Source: Micrococcales bacterium 73-13 | GTDB lineage: Bacteria; Actinomycetota; Actinomycetes; Actinomycetales; Microbacteriaceae | Reading direction: 5' to 3' | Length of the DNA stretch: 38,622 bases | NCBI GenBank assembly: GCA_001898855.1 | Contig: MKVN01000046.1 | Location: 1,112-39,733 of the forward strand | Shown: in pieces, positions 14,762-22,726 of the stretch | How the letters are laid out: each line of letters opens with the position of its first letter | Numbering within the stretch: the stretch's first letter is position 1 | Made by a program: the position numbers and the translations under genes | Notes under the pieces: model-generated | What the model was told of the DNA's origin: nothing | The model's input: only the letters and a program-made list of their open reading frames with translations | The model's database searches: none

Positions 14762-15784
14762 ATGCTCGGCAGAATCATCGGGACCGTCGTCGTGGTCCTC
14801 GTCGCTGCGGGGCTCGCCGTCCTGTTCTGGCCGCAGCTGCTCGGCCTGCAGACCGCCCCCGGCATGGCCCAGGCGATCGCGCTGCGCGGGGCCGCCGCGG
14901 CGATCGCGTTCATCGCCGTCATCCTGCTCACCCTGCTCGCGCTCCTGGTCCGGCCCGTCCGCGGCCTGCTCGCGGGCCTGGCGATCGTGACGCTCGCGTT
15001 CGTCGTCGCGCACGTCGTCGTGATCGCGAACCGGGGCGCGCTCGGCGCCGCCCTGCCCGCGCCCGCCCCGGGCGCGGTCACGGTGCTCGCCTGGAACACG
15101 TTCGGCGAGGCGCCGTCGGCCGAGGACGTCGTGGACCTCATCGAGGAGACCGGGGCGGACATCGTCTCGCTGCCGGAGACCGGCTACGACCGCGGCGCGG
15201 AGCTCGTCGCCGAGCTCGCGGCGCGCGGCATCGAGATGCAGCAGCTCACCTTCGCCTACGACACCATCGCGAAGACGAACTCGACGACGCTGCTGGTGCG
15301 CACCAGCCTCGGCCCGTACACGGCCGACACCACGACGCCGACGACGCTCGGGCCGCCCTCGCTGGTCGCGACGCCGGTCGACGGCGACGGCCCGGTGATC
15401 GCGGCGGTGCACACGACTCGGCCCGGCGCGAGCGACACCTCGCGGTGGCGCGCCGACCTGCGCTGGCTCGCCGAGCTCTGCGCCGAGCCGGACCTCATCG
15501 TGGCCGGCGACCTCAACTCGACGATCGACCACTGGGCCGGCCTCGGCGACCCGGCCGTCCCCGGGGCCGAGATCGGCGGCTGCGCCGACGCCGCCGCGGC
15601 GAACGGCTCCGGCGGGATCGGCACCTGGCCGGCGAACGTGCCCGCGCTGCTCGGCGCACCGATCGACCACGTGCTCACCGGCTCGTCCTGGACCGCGACC
15701 GGCTTCCGCGTCGTCCAGAGCGAGGACGGCGCCGGCAGCGACCACCGGCCCGTGCTCGCGCAGCTCGTGCCCTCCGCCGGCTGA
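14762..15784 (+). CDS. membrane-anchored endonuclease/exonuclease/phosphatase (EEP) family protein
   Basis: A 340-residue protein with three N-terminal transmembrane segments (about 5-25, 40-62, 68-90) and a C-terminal EEP (DNase I-like) domain that should face outside the cell. EEP motifs: AWNTFG, SLPETG (catalytic Glu), AAVHTTRP, AGDLNST (Asp, Asn), IDHVL and GSDHRPVLAQL (Asp-His pair). All active-site residues are present, so it should be a metal-dependent phosphodiesterase or phosphatase acting on an external lipid, nucleic acid or sugar phosphate; the substrate cannot be told. It is divergent from the PHP gene and is followed after 6 bases by the large membrane protein gene, so the two are probably one transcript. 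Confidence 0.85.
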   Translation: MLGRIIGTVVVVLVAAGLAVLFWPQLLGLQTAPGMAQAIALRGAAAAIAFIAVILLTLLALLVRPVRGLLAGLAIVTLAFVVAHVVVIANRGALGAALPAPAPGAVTVLAWNTFGEAPSAEDVVDLIEETGADIVSLPETGYDRGAELVAELAARGIEMQQLTFAYDTIAKTNSTTLLVRTSLGPYTADTTTPTTLGPPSLVATPVDGDGPVIAAVHTTRPGASDTSRWRADLRWLAELCAEPDLIVAGDLNSTIDHWAGLGDPAVPGAEIGGCADAAAANGSGGIGTWPANVPALLGAPIDHVLTGSSWTATGFRVVQSEDGAGSDHRPVLAQLVPSAG

Positions 15785-15790
15785 GCCGGG

Positions 15791-17656
15791 ATGATGGGGG
15801 ACATGACCGAACGCCGGTGGGGCCGCGGCGACTGGGGCCTGTACGCCGCGACCGCGGCGCTCGCGCTCGGGCTCGCGCTCCTGACGCTGCAGGTCTGGGA
15901 GGCGGACTGGGCGATCCCGTGGAGCGACTTCGGCGACGCGATCCCGGTCGCCGCGCACTTCAAGACCGTGCTGGAGACCGGCTGGTACGAGCACCAGCCG
16001 CTGCTCGGCGCGCCGTTCGGCCAGCAGTACCACGACTTCCCGACGGCCGAGACGACCAACTTCCTGATGGCGACGGTGCTCGGGCATCTGCTCGGGAACT
16101 GGGCCGTCGCGATGAACGCGTACTTCGTGCTCGGCTTCCCGCTCGCCGCGCTCGCCGCCGCCTGGTTCCTCCGCGTCGCCGGCGTCTCGCGCCTGCTCAC
16201 GCTGCCGACCGCCGTGCTCTTCGCGATCCTGCCGTTCCACTTCGTGCAGGGCGAGCCGCACCTGTTCGTCGCCTCCTACTACGTCGTCCCGCTCGGCCTG
16301 GTGCTGGCGCTGCGGACGGCCCGGGGCGAGCCCCTCTGGGGCTGGCGCCGGGGCACGACGCATCCGGTCGGCCGCTGGTTCGGGCGGGGGGCGCAGACCG
16401 TCGTCCTCGCGATCGTGGTCGGCTCGACGGACACCTACTTCGCCGTGTTCACGCTCATCATGCTCGCGACGGCCGGCATCGTCGCCGTCGTCCGGGACCG
16501 CTCGGGCCCGCGCTTCGTCGGCGCGGCGATCGCCGGGGTGCTCATCATCGCGGTGATGGCGCTGAACATGCTCGACGACGCGGTGTACGGCTGGCAGCAC
16601 GGCCGCAACGACGGCGCGTTCGAGCGCATGCCGGAGCACGCCGAGTACTTCGCCTTCAAGCTCGCCCAGCTGCTGCTGCCCTGGCCGGGGCACCGGATCC
16701 CCGCGCTCGCCGACCTGCGCGAGTACTACGACACGCGGTTCCCGCTGCCGTCCGAGCAGCCGGCGCTCGGCTTCGTCGCGGCCGTCGGCTTCCTCATCCT
16801 GCTCGGCGTGCTGATCCACCGCGTCGTGACGGCGCGCCGCCGGGCGGCGCTCGGCGAGCGCGGCCGGACGCTCGGCCTGCTCGCCGTGCTCGCCCTGGTC
16901 GCGTTCCTCTTCGGCACGGTCGGCGGCCTCGGCAGCGTCGTCGCGCTGATGACCGACGTGCTGCGCAGCTGGAACCGCATCCTCGTCGTCATCGCCCTGC
17001 TCGGCCTCGCCGCCGTGGCCCTCGCGATCGACGCCGGCCTCGCCCGCTGGGCGCGGGCCGCCGATCCGGGCCGGGCCGTGCGGCGGACCGTCGCCGGCCT
17101 GCTGGTCGCCGCCCTCGTGCTCATCGGCGTGCTCGACCAGACGCCGGGCACGAATGCGCACGCCGCGACGAACGCCCGCTTCCTCGGCTATGACGACTAC
17201 TTCGGCCGCATCGAGGCCTCGCTGCAGCCCGGCGACTGGGTCGTCCAGCTCCCCTATCAGGGATTCCCGGAGGCCCAGACCGCGACCGGGACCGACGTGA
17301 ACGACGTGCTCATCCCGTTCCTGCACACGACGGCGATCGGCTGGACCGGGGGCGGGCTGCGCGGCCGGCCCGAGGCGGACTGGACCGAGGTGCTGCAGTC
17401 CTTCCCGGCGGAGGAGATCCCGGCGATCGCGGCGGCCGCGGGCGCCTCCGGCCTCCTGCTCGACCGGCTCGCGACCCCCGAGGAGCAGCTCGACGAGTGG
17501 TCGGACGCGTTCGCCGCGGTGCTCGGAGCGCCGCTGGAGAGCGAGGACGAGCGCTACTGGTTCTGGTCGCTGGACGCCGTGCCCCCGGCGCGCGTCGCCG
17601 CCGTCTCGCGGCACGCGCTGGACTCGCTGCTCCAGGGGCGAGAATGGTCGCCATGA
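15791..17656 (+). CDS. polytopic membrane protein, GT-C glycosyltransferase-like
   Basis: A 621-residue protein with about ten to twelve predicted membrane helices and two external loops. The first loop after helix 1 carries acidic residues (WSDFGDAIPVAAHFKTVLETGWYEHQ cut into blocks WSDFGD and ETGWYEH), followed by PFGQQYHDFP. This arrangement recalls GT-C polyprenol-sugar-dependent transferases, where an acidic pair in the first loop is catalytic. A C-terminal soluble part after residue ~455 contains DWVVQLPYQGFP. I recognise the general type but no named family, and the sugar is unknown. ATGs at 15791, 15794 and 15803 are all possible starts, and no good Shine-Dalgarno sequence decides. 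It is probably co-transcribed with the EEP gene and overlaps the peptidase gene. Confidence 0.7.
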   Translation: MMGDMTERRWGRGDWGLYAATAALALGLALLTLQVWEADWAIPWSDFGDAIPVAAHFKTVLETGWYEHQPLLGAPFGQQYHDFPTAETTNFLMATVLGHLLGNWAVAMNAYFVLGFPLAALAAAWFLRVAGVSRLLTLPTAVLFAILPFHFVQGEPHLFVASYYVVPLGLVLALRTARGEPLWGWRRGTTHPVGRWFGRGAQTVVLAIVVGSTDTYFAVFTLIMLATAGIVAVVRDRSGPRFVGAAIAGVLIIAVMALNMLDDAVYGWQHGRNDGAFERMPEHAEYFAFKLAQLLLPWPGHRIPALADLREYYDTRFPLPSEQPALGFVAAVGFLILLGVLIHRVVTARRRAALGERGRTLGLLAVLALVAFLFGTVGGLGSVVALMTDVLRSWNRILVVIALLGLAAVALAIDAGLARWARAADPGRAVRRTVAGLLVAALVLIGVLDQTPGTNAHAATNARFLGYDDYFGRIEASLQPGDWVVQLPYQGFPEAQTATGTDVNDVLIPFLHTTAIGWTGGGLRGRPEADWTEVLQSFPAEEIPAIAAAAGASGLLLDRLATPEEQLDEWSDAFAAVLGAPLESEDERYWFWSLDAVPPARVAAVSRHALDSLLQGREWSP

Positions 17657-19173
17657 GCAGCGAGGAGCCCTCGAACGCCGAGCGGACGAGCGCCGGGACA
17701 GCGGGCGCCGGCACGGCGAGCGCGACCGGCAACCGTTCCACCACGCCGCGCGGCGAGGCCTTCGCCGCCTACATCGCGGCGAACTGGGCCGAGCGGCCCC
17801 GGACCGAGCCGGCCCCCCGCGAGGCCGCGCCGTTCGCCGCCGCCCGCAGGGCGAGGCTCTCGGCGCTGCACCCGGGGCGCCGTCTCGTCGTCCCGGCCGG
17901 TCCGCCCCGGGTGCGCTCGAACGACACCGACTACCCCTATCGCGCGCACTCGGCCTTCGCCCACCTCACCGGCTGGGGCGCCGACACGGTGCCCGACTCG
18001 GTGCTCGTGCTGGAGCCGGCCGGCGACGCGCACACCGCGACGGTCCACCTCCGGGAGTCGGCCGGCCGGGACTCCGACGAGTTCTACGCGAACGCCGCGA
18101 TCGGGGAGTTCTGGGTCGGCCCGCGGCCGGCGCTCGCCGACATCGCCGTCGAGCTGGGGCTCGCGACCGGATCGCTGCGCGCCTTCCTGGAGACCGGGCT
18201 CGACGAGCTCGACTGGTCGGTGCCGACGCTCGTCCTCCGGGACGCCGACCGCGTCCTGACGACGCGGATCGACGCGCTGCGCCCCTCCCTGGAGGACCCG
18301 GAGGCGGTCGACGACGCCGATCTCGCGCGCGACGTCTCCGAGCTGCGACTCGTCAAGGACGCCTACGAGATCGAGCAGCTGCGGCTCGCGATCGCCGCGA
18401 CGAAGGAGGGCTTCGACGACGTCATCGCCGATCTGCCGCAGATCGTCGCGAGCCCGCGCGGCGAGCGCGTCGTCCAGGGCACGTTCGACCGGCGCGCCCG
18501 GATCGAGGGGAACGCGGTCGGCTACGACACCATCGCGGCGTCCGGCCCGCACGCCTGCATCCTGCACTGGACCCGCAACGACGGCCCGGTCGTGCCCGGC
18601 GACCTCATCCTGATCGACGCCGGCGTCGAGCTGGAGAGCTACTACACCGCGGACATCACCCGGACGCTGCCGGTGTCCGGGCGGTTCGGGGAGGTGCAGC
18701 GCCGGGTCTACGAGGCGGTCCGCGAGGCCGCCGACGCGGCGTTCTCGATCGTGCGCCCCGGCATCCGCTTCCGCGACGTGCACGCCGAGGCGATGCGGGT
18801 CATCGCGACGCGCACCGCCGAGTGGGGCCTGCTGCCGGTCGGCGCCGAGGAGGCGCTCGAGGCGGACCACCAGGAGCACCGTCGGTACATGGTGCACGGC
18901 ACCTCGCACCATCTCGGGATCGACGTCCACGACTGCGCGCAGGCGAGGCGCGAGATGTACCTCGACGGCCTGGTCGAGGCCGGCATGGTGTTCACGATCG
19001 AGCCGGGCCTCTACTTCCAGCCCGACGACCTCACGGTGCCCGTGGAGTACCGCGGCATCGGCGTGCGGATCGAGGACGACGTCCTGGTGACCGCCGACGG
19101 CGCCGAGCGGCTCTCGGCCGGCATCCCGCGCACCGCCGACGAGGTCGAGGCCTGGATCGGGTCGCGCCGGTAG
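17644..19173 (+). CDS. pepP: Xaa-Pro aminopeptidase (M24B)
   Basis: A 509-residue aminopeptidase P-type enzyme that removes N-terminal residues before proline. The N-terminal AMP_N domain (about 80-215) contains NDTDYPYRAHSAFAHLTGW. The pita-bread metallopeptidase domain has its five metal ligands: LIDAGVE and TADITRTLP (two Asp), HGTSHHLGIDVHD (His), IEPGLYF (Glu) and GIGVRIEDDVLVT (Glu). The first ~40 residues are Ala/Thr/Ser-rich and probably disordered. Start: the ATG at 17644 has AGGGG five bases before it; an ATG at 17653 would make an ATGA overlap with the upstream stop and is also possible. It overlaps the membrane protein gene and ends one base before the tetR stop on the other strand. 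Confidence 0.92.
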   Translation: MVAMSSEEPSNAERTSAGTAGAGTASATGNRSTTPRGEAFAAYIAANWAERPRTEPAPREAAPFAAARRARLSALHPGRRLVVPAGPPRVRSNDTDYPYRAHSAFAHLTGWGADTVPDSVLVLEPAGDAHTATVHLRESAGRDSDEFYANAAIGEFWVGPRPALADIAVELGLATGSLRAFLETGLDELDWSVPTLVLRDADRVLTTRIDALRPSLEDPEAVDDADLARDVSELRLVKDAYEIEQLRLAIAATKEGFDDVIADLPQIVASPRGERVVQGTFDRRARIEGNAVGYDTIAASGPHACILHWTRNDGPVVPGDLILIDAGVELESYYTADITRTLPVSGRFGEVQRRVYEAVREAADAAFSIVRPGIRFRDVHAEAMRVIATRTAEWGLLPVGAEEALEADHQEHRRYMVHGTSHHLGIDVHDCAQARREMYLDGLVEAGMVFTIEPGLYFQPDDLTVPVEYRGIGVRIEDDVLVTADGAERLSAGIPRTADEVEAWIGSRR

Positions 19174-19174
19174 C

Positions 19175-19762
19175 TCAGCCGAGGAGTCCCTCGACCGCCG
19201 CGAGGTAGCGCTCGCGGTCGAAGCCGGGCAGCAGCGCGCTCTGCACGATGAGCCCCTGGCCGAGCGCGAGCAGCACGGGCAGCGTCTGCCGCGCCCATTC
19301 CGCCGCGTCGGCGGCGGACATGCCCCGCACCGTGCTCGCCCACTCGGCGAACCGGGTCCCGAAGATCCTCGCCAGATCGCCGAACGCCTCGGTGGCGACG
19401 GACCGGAACTCGGGATCGCTCGCCGCCTCGCCCCAGAGCTGGACGACGAGCCCGGACGCGATGCCGTCGCGCTCGAAGCCCTCCGCGATCGCGCGCAGCA
19501 CGGCGGCCGGCGGGATCGGGCCGGCGGCCGCGGCCGCGAAGACGTCCTCGACCCGCCCGGCGATGGCGCGCCGCGCCGCGGCGACCGCGAGCTCCCGCTT
19601 GCCGGGGAAGTAGCCGTAGATCGCGCCGGCGGACAGGCTGGAGGCGGCGATGATGTCCGCCATCGTCGTCGCCTGGAAGCCCTGGGCCGTGAAGCAGCGC
19701 AGCGCCGCGTCGAGGATCTGGTCCCGCCGCGACTCGCGGTGCGCGTCGCTCACCTTCGGCAT
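19175..19762 (-). CDS. TetR family transcriptional regulator
   Basis: A 195-residue regulator. The N-terminal helix-turn-helix is typical: RRDQILDAALRCF, then FQATTMADIIAASSLSAGAIYGYFPGKREL (read in blocks TTMADIIAASSLS and GAIYGYFPGKREL). The C-terminal ligand-binding part is generic and the ligand cannot be told. Start: ATG at 19762, preceded by GGAGGAGG at a good distance, so this gene is not leaderless. Its promoter contains a consensus TATAAT (19797-19802, minus strand). It is divergent from a membrane protein gene, and the operator-like palindrome at 19806-19819 sits between them; the likely role is repressing both its own gene and the membrane protein gene. It converges with pepP with one base between stops. 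Confidence 0.92.
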   Translation of the reverse strand: MPKVSDAHRESRRDQILDAALRCFTAQGFQATTMADIIAASSLSAGAIYGYFPGKRELAVAAARRAIAGRVEDVFAAAAAGPIPPAAVLRAIAEGFERDGIASGLVVQLWGEAASDPEFRSVATEAFGDLARIFGTRFAEWASTVRGMSAADAAEWARQTLPVLLALGQGLIVQSALLPGFDRERYLAAVEGLLG

Positions 19763-19775
19763 CCCGGCCTCCTCC

Positions 19776-19804
19776 TTGACCTCGACCGTAGTCGGGATTA
19801 TAAA
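19776..19804 (+). promoter_or_regulatory. promoter of the TetR-controlled membrane protein gene
   Basis: TTGACC (19776-19781), 17 bases, TATAAA (19799-19804): a near-consensus vegetative promoter reading toward the gene at 19837. Its -10 overlaps the TATAAT of tetR on the other strand (19797-19802). Confidence 0.7.
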
Positions 19805-19805
19805 G

Positions 19806-19819
19806 AACGAGCATTCGTT
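19806..19819. promoter_or_regulatory. TetR operator candidate
   Basis: AACGA-GCAT-TCGTT is an inverted repeat with 5-bp arms, placed at the expected transcript start of the rightward gene and just upstream of the tetR -10. Position and length fit a TetR dimer site that controls both genes. Confidence 0.65.
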
Positions 19820-19836
19820 TTATCGAGGAGTCGCCG

Positions 19837-20904
19837 ATGCCCGCACCGTCTCACACCCCCTGGCCCCGGAGCGCCCTGCTCGGGATCGTGCTCGCCGCGG
19901 TCGTGGGCGTCATCGTCATCGCGTTCTCCTGGCCGAGCGTCACCGCGAGCCCGCGGGACCTGCCGATCGCGATCACCGGTCCGCAGGCGCTCGTCGACCC
20001 GGTCGCGAGCGCGATCGCCGAGCAGGCGGACGGCGCGTTCCGGCTCGCCGTCGTCGAGGACCGCGCCGCCGCGGTGACGGCGATCGAGCGCCGCGAGGCC
20101 TACGGCGCGATCGTGCTCGCCGCACCGCCGGCCGCTCCCGAGGTGCTCAGCGCCTCGGCGGCGAGCCCGGTGACGCACCAGCTGATGGGGCAGCTCCGGC
20201 TGCAGCTGCAGGGGCTCGCGCAGCAGACCGCCGCGCAGCAGGCGGCGGCGATGGGGATCCCCGCGCCGACCGTCACGGTCGAGCTCACCGACGTCGTCCC
20301 GCTGCTGGCGAGCGACCCGCGCGGCACCGGCATGACCGCGGCCGCCTTCCCGCTCGTGCTCGGCGGCATGATCGGCGGCATCGGCCTCACGATGGCGATC
20401 GGCGGCGCCTGGCGCCGCGTCGTCGCGCTGCTCGTCTACTCGGTCGTCGGCGGGCTCGCCATCCCGGCCATCATGCAGGGCTGGTTCGGCGTGCTCGGCG
20501 GCGACTACCTGATGAACGCGGCGGCGTTCGGCCTGACGCTGCTCGCGATCGGCGCCCCGATCGTCGGCTTCGCCTCGCTCGTCGGGCGGGCCGGCGTCGC
20601 GATCGGCCCGGTCCTCTTCCTGCTCATCGTGAACCCGATCTCGGGCGCGGCGATGCCGAAGGAGTTCCTGCCGGTGCCGTGGGGCGACGTCGGGCAGTGG
20701 TTCCCGCCCGGCGCGGGCGCGACGCTGATCCGCGACCTGTCCTACTTCCCGAGCGCCGACCTGACGTTCCCCTGGCTCGTGCTCGCGATCTGGGCCGCCG
20801 GCGGGCTCGCGCTCGCCGTGCTCGGGCACTTCCGCGACGCGAGGTCGGTCGTCCTCGAGGAGGCGCCCGACGAGCCGGTCCAGCCCGTCGTCGCGATCGG
20901 CTAG
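19837..20904 (+). CDS. TetR-adjacent membrane protein, YhgE/Pip or ABC-2-like
   Basis: A 355-residue protein with one N-terminal membrane helix (about 13-33), an external domain of ~140 residues (PIAITGPQALVDPVASAI to TDVVPLLASDPRGTGM) and five or six C-terminal helices. This one-plus-five layout is that of YhgE/Pip and ABC-2 export permease-like proteins. There is no ATPase gene beside it, so it may work alone or with a distant ATPase. ATG at 19837 with GAGGAG 6 bases before it. The promoter carries a TetR operator candidate, so expression is probably induced by the TetR ligand, perhaps a toxic or membrane-active compound. Its stop overlaps the stop of the next gene on the other strand within the palindrome CTAG. 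Confidence 0.75.
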   Translation: MPAPSHTPWPRSALLGIVLAAVVGVIVIAFSWPSVTASPRDLPIAITGPQALVDPVASAIAEQADGAFRLAVVEDRAAAVTAIERREAYGAIVLAAPPAAPEVLSASAASPVTHQLMGQLRLQLQGLAQQTAAQQAAAMGIPAPTVTVELTDVVPLLASDPRGTGMTAAAFPLVLGGMIGGIGLTMAIGGAWRRVVALLVYSVVGGLAIPAIMQGWFGVLGGDYLMNAAAFGLTLLAIGAPIVGFASLVGRAGVAIGPVLFLLIVNPISGAAMPKEFLPVPWGDVGQWFPPGAGATLIRDLSYFPSADLTFPWLVLAIWAAGGLALAVLGHFRDARSVVLEEAPDEPVQPVVAIG

Positions 20905-21377
20905 TCGCCGCTGAGGGCGACCTGGGCCTTCGCCGCGAGCTCGCCCGGCACCACGACCTGGTAGTTCGAGGCGAGCACCTGCTGCGTCGAGGCGAAGTCG
21001 CGGCGGCGGCGCGTGAAGGCGTAGCCGATCAGCCCGAGGATGACGCCGACCCCGGCGGTGACCAGGAACACGGCGGCGACGAGTCGCAGGCCGCCCCAGC
21101 CGTCGGGGTTGAACAGGGTGAGCAGCAGCGCGAAGAACAGGCCGATGAACGCGCCGTTGGCCGCGCCGGAGAGCGCCGCCTTCCCCCAGGAGAGCTTGCC
21201 GGTGACTCGCTCGACCGTCTTCAGGTCGTTGCCGATGATCGCCACCTGGCTCACGTCGAATTCCGCCTTCGCGAGCCGGTCGACGACCGACTGCGCCTCG
21301 GCGTAGGTCTCGTAGGTGCCGATCACGTCGCCCCTGGGCACGCTGGCGCTCGCCGCTCGGGCCGTCGGGTCGCTCAT
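20901..21377 (-). CDS. general stress protein 17M-like membrane protein
   Basis: A 158-residue protein. The N-terminal domain, GTYETYAEAQSVVDRLA to QVAIIGNDLKTVE, is the general-stress-protein-17M-like domain (YflT type). Two membrane helices follow (about 67-87, glycine-rich GAANGAFIGLFFALLLTLF, and 98-120), then a cytosolic tail with ASNYQVVVPGELAAKA. Its precise role is unknown. Start: ATG at 21377 (MSDPTARA); CAGAAT ends 6 bases before it, so a leaderless transcript is likely. The open frame extends to 21410 but that part would overlap the divergent promoter. It is divergent from the MgtE-N/CBS gene (50 bases) and shares stop bases with the gene at 19837. Confidence 0.85.
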   Translation of the reverse strand: MSDPTARAASASVPRGDVIGTYETYAEAQSVVDRLAKAEFDVSQVAIIGNDLKTVERVTGKLSWGKAALSGAANGAFIGLFFALLLTLFNPDGWGGLRLVAAVFLVTAGVGVILGLIGYAFTRRRRDFASTQQVLASNYQVVVPGELAAKAQVALSGD

Positions 21378-21383
21378 CCTGCC

Positions 21384-21389
21384 ATTCTG
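21384..21389 (-). promoter_or_regulatory. -10 element of the stress-protein-17M-like gene
   Basis: CAGAAT on the minus strand ends 6 bases before the ATG at 21377; no Shine-Dalgarno sequence is seen. Confidence 0.45.
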
Positions 21390-21415
21390 GCACGCGGGGC
21401 GCAGGGGCACGCGGG

Positions 21416-21421
21416 TAGGGT
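21416..21421 (+). promoter_or_regulatory. -10 element of the MgtE-N/CBS gene
   Basis: TAGGGT ends 6 bases before the GTG at 21428; a leaderless transcript is inferred. Confidence 0.55.
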
Positions 21422-21427
21422 GCTCTC

Positions 21428-22726
21428 GTGAGCACGAACCGGATCTTCGCCGCGCGCGTCGCCGGTTGCGCGGTCTTCGATCCCAACGGCGACCGCGTCG
21501 GGCGGGTGCGCGACGTCGTCGTCGTGCGCCGGGCGACGTCGAGCCCGCGCGTCGTCGGCCTCGTCGTCGAGGTGCCCGGCAAGCGCCGCGTGTTCCTCTC
21601 GATCGGCCGGGTCACCTCGATCTCCGCGGGGCAGGTCATCGTCACCGGGCTCATCAACCTCCGGCGCTTCGAGCAGCGGCCCGAGGAGGTCCGCGTCATC
21701 GCCGAGCTGGTCGGCAAGCGGGTCCACCTGCAGCCCGACGGCGACGAGGCGCAGATCGAGGACGTCGGCATCCTGCAGACCCCGGTCGGCGACTGGGAGG
21801 TCAGCCAGCTCTTCGTCCGCAAGCCGCGCACCGGCGGCGGCCCGTTCTCCTTCGGGAAGGGCCCGACCGCGTTCGTCGCGTGGACCGACATCCGGGAGGG
21901 CGGCGAGCGGCCGGGCGAGGACCAGAACGCCGAGCACCTGGTCGAGACGATCAGCGAGCTGCTCCCCGCGGACGCCGCGAACGTGCTGCTCGACCTCCCC
22001 GAGAAGCGCCTGGTCGAGGTGGCGAGACAGCTGCCGAACGAGCGCCTCGCCGACGTCCTCGAGGAGATGGAGGAGGACGACCAGGTCGACCTGATCGAGG
22101 CGCTCGGCGACGACCGCGCCGCCGACGTCCTCGACGAGATGCAGCCGGACGACGCCGCCGACCTGATCGCGCTGCTGCCGGAGGCGCGCCAGGAGACCCT
22201 CCTCGAGCTGATGGAGCCCGACGAGGCCGACGACGTCCGCGCGCTGCTCGCCTACGCCTTCGACACCGCCGGCGGCCTGATGAGCCCGGAGCCGATCATC
22301 GTCTCGGCCGACGCGACGGTGGCCGAGGGCCTCGCCCTGATCCGCAAGCACGAGCTCGCGCCGGCGATGGCCGCCGCGGTGTTCGTCACGCTGCCGCCCT
22401 ACGAGCCGCCGACCGGCCGCTTCCTCGGCGCCGTGCACTTCCAGCGCATGCTCCGCTACCCGCCGCACGAGCGGCTGGGCGCGCTCGTGGACACCGGCCT
22501 CGAGCCGCTGCACGTCGACGCGAGCCTGCAGGACGTCGCCCGCACCCTCGCGAGCTACAACATGGTCTGCCTCCCGGTCGTCGACGACGGCCACCGGCTG
22601 GTCGGGGTGGTGACCATCGACGATGTCCTCGACCATCTCCTGCCGGACGACTGGCGAAGTACGGACGCTGCACCCGTGACTTCAGCCGGCGCTGCCAGGG
22701 AGGGGGCATCGAATGCCGCGCATTGA
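21428..22726 (+). CDS. PRC-barrel, MgtE N-terminal and CBS domain protein (soluble)
   Basis: A 432-residue protein built like the cytosolic part of the magnesium channel MgtE but with no membrane domain. Residues ~1-80 are a PRC-barrel-like start (GCAVFDPNGDRVGRVRDVVV). Residues ~165-275 hold the MgtE N superhelical repeats (LPNERLADVLEEM, LGDDRAADVLDEM, LPEARQETLLELM). Residues ~280-415 are a pair of CBS modules ending GHRLVGVVTIDDVLDHLLPDDW. In MgtE these domains sense cytosolic magnesium, so a sensing role is inferred. It starts an operon with DUF1003 (14-base overlap) and mrp, an order also seen in mycobacteria (Rv1232c to mrp, from memory). GTG start, leaderless. It converges with nothing; the partner channel is not in the window. 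Confidence 0.88.
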   Translation: MSTNRIFAARVAGCAVFDPNGDRVGRVRDVVVVRRATSSPRVVGLVVEVPGKRRVFLSIGRVTSISAGQVIVTGLINLRRFEQRPEEVRVIAELVGKRVHLQPDGDEAQIEDVGILQTPVGDWEVSQLFVRKPRTGGGPFSFGKGPTAFVAWTDIREGGERPGEDQNAEHLVETISELLPADAANVLLDLPEKRLVEVARQLPNERLADVLEEMEEDDQVDLIEALGDDRAADVLDEMQPDDAADLIALLPEARQETLLELMEPDEADDVRALLAYAFDTAGGLMSPEPIIVSADATVAEGLALIRKHELAPAMAAAVFVTLPPYEPPTGRFLGAVHFQRMLRYPPHERLGALVDTGLEPLHVDASLQDVARTLASYNMVCLPVVDDGHRLVGVVTIDDVLDHLLPDDWRSTDAAPVTSAGAAREGASNAAH

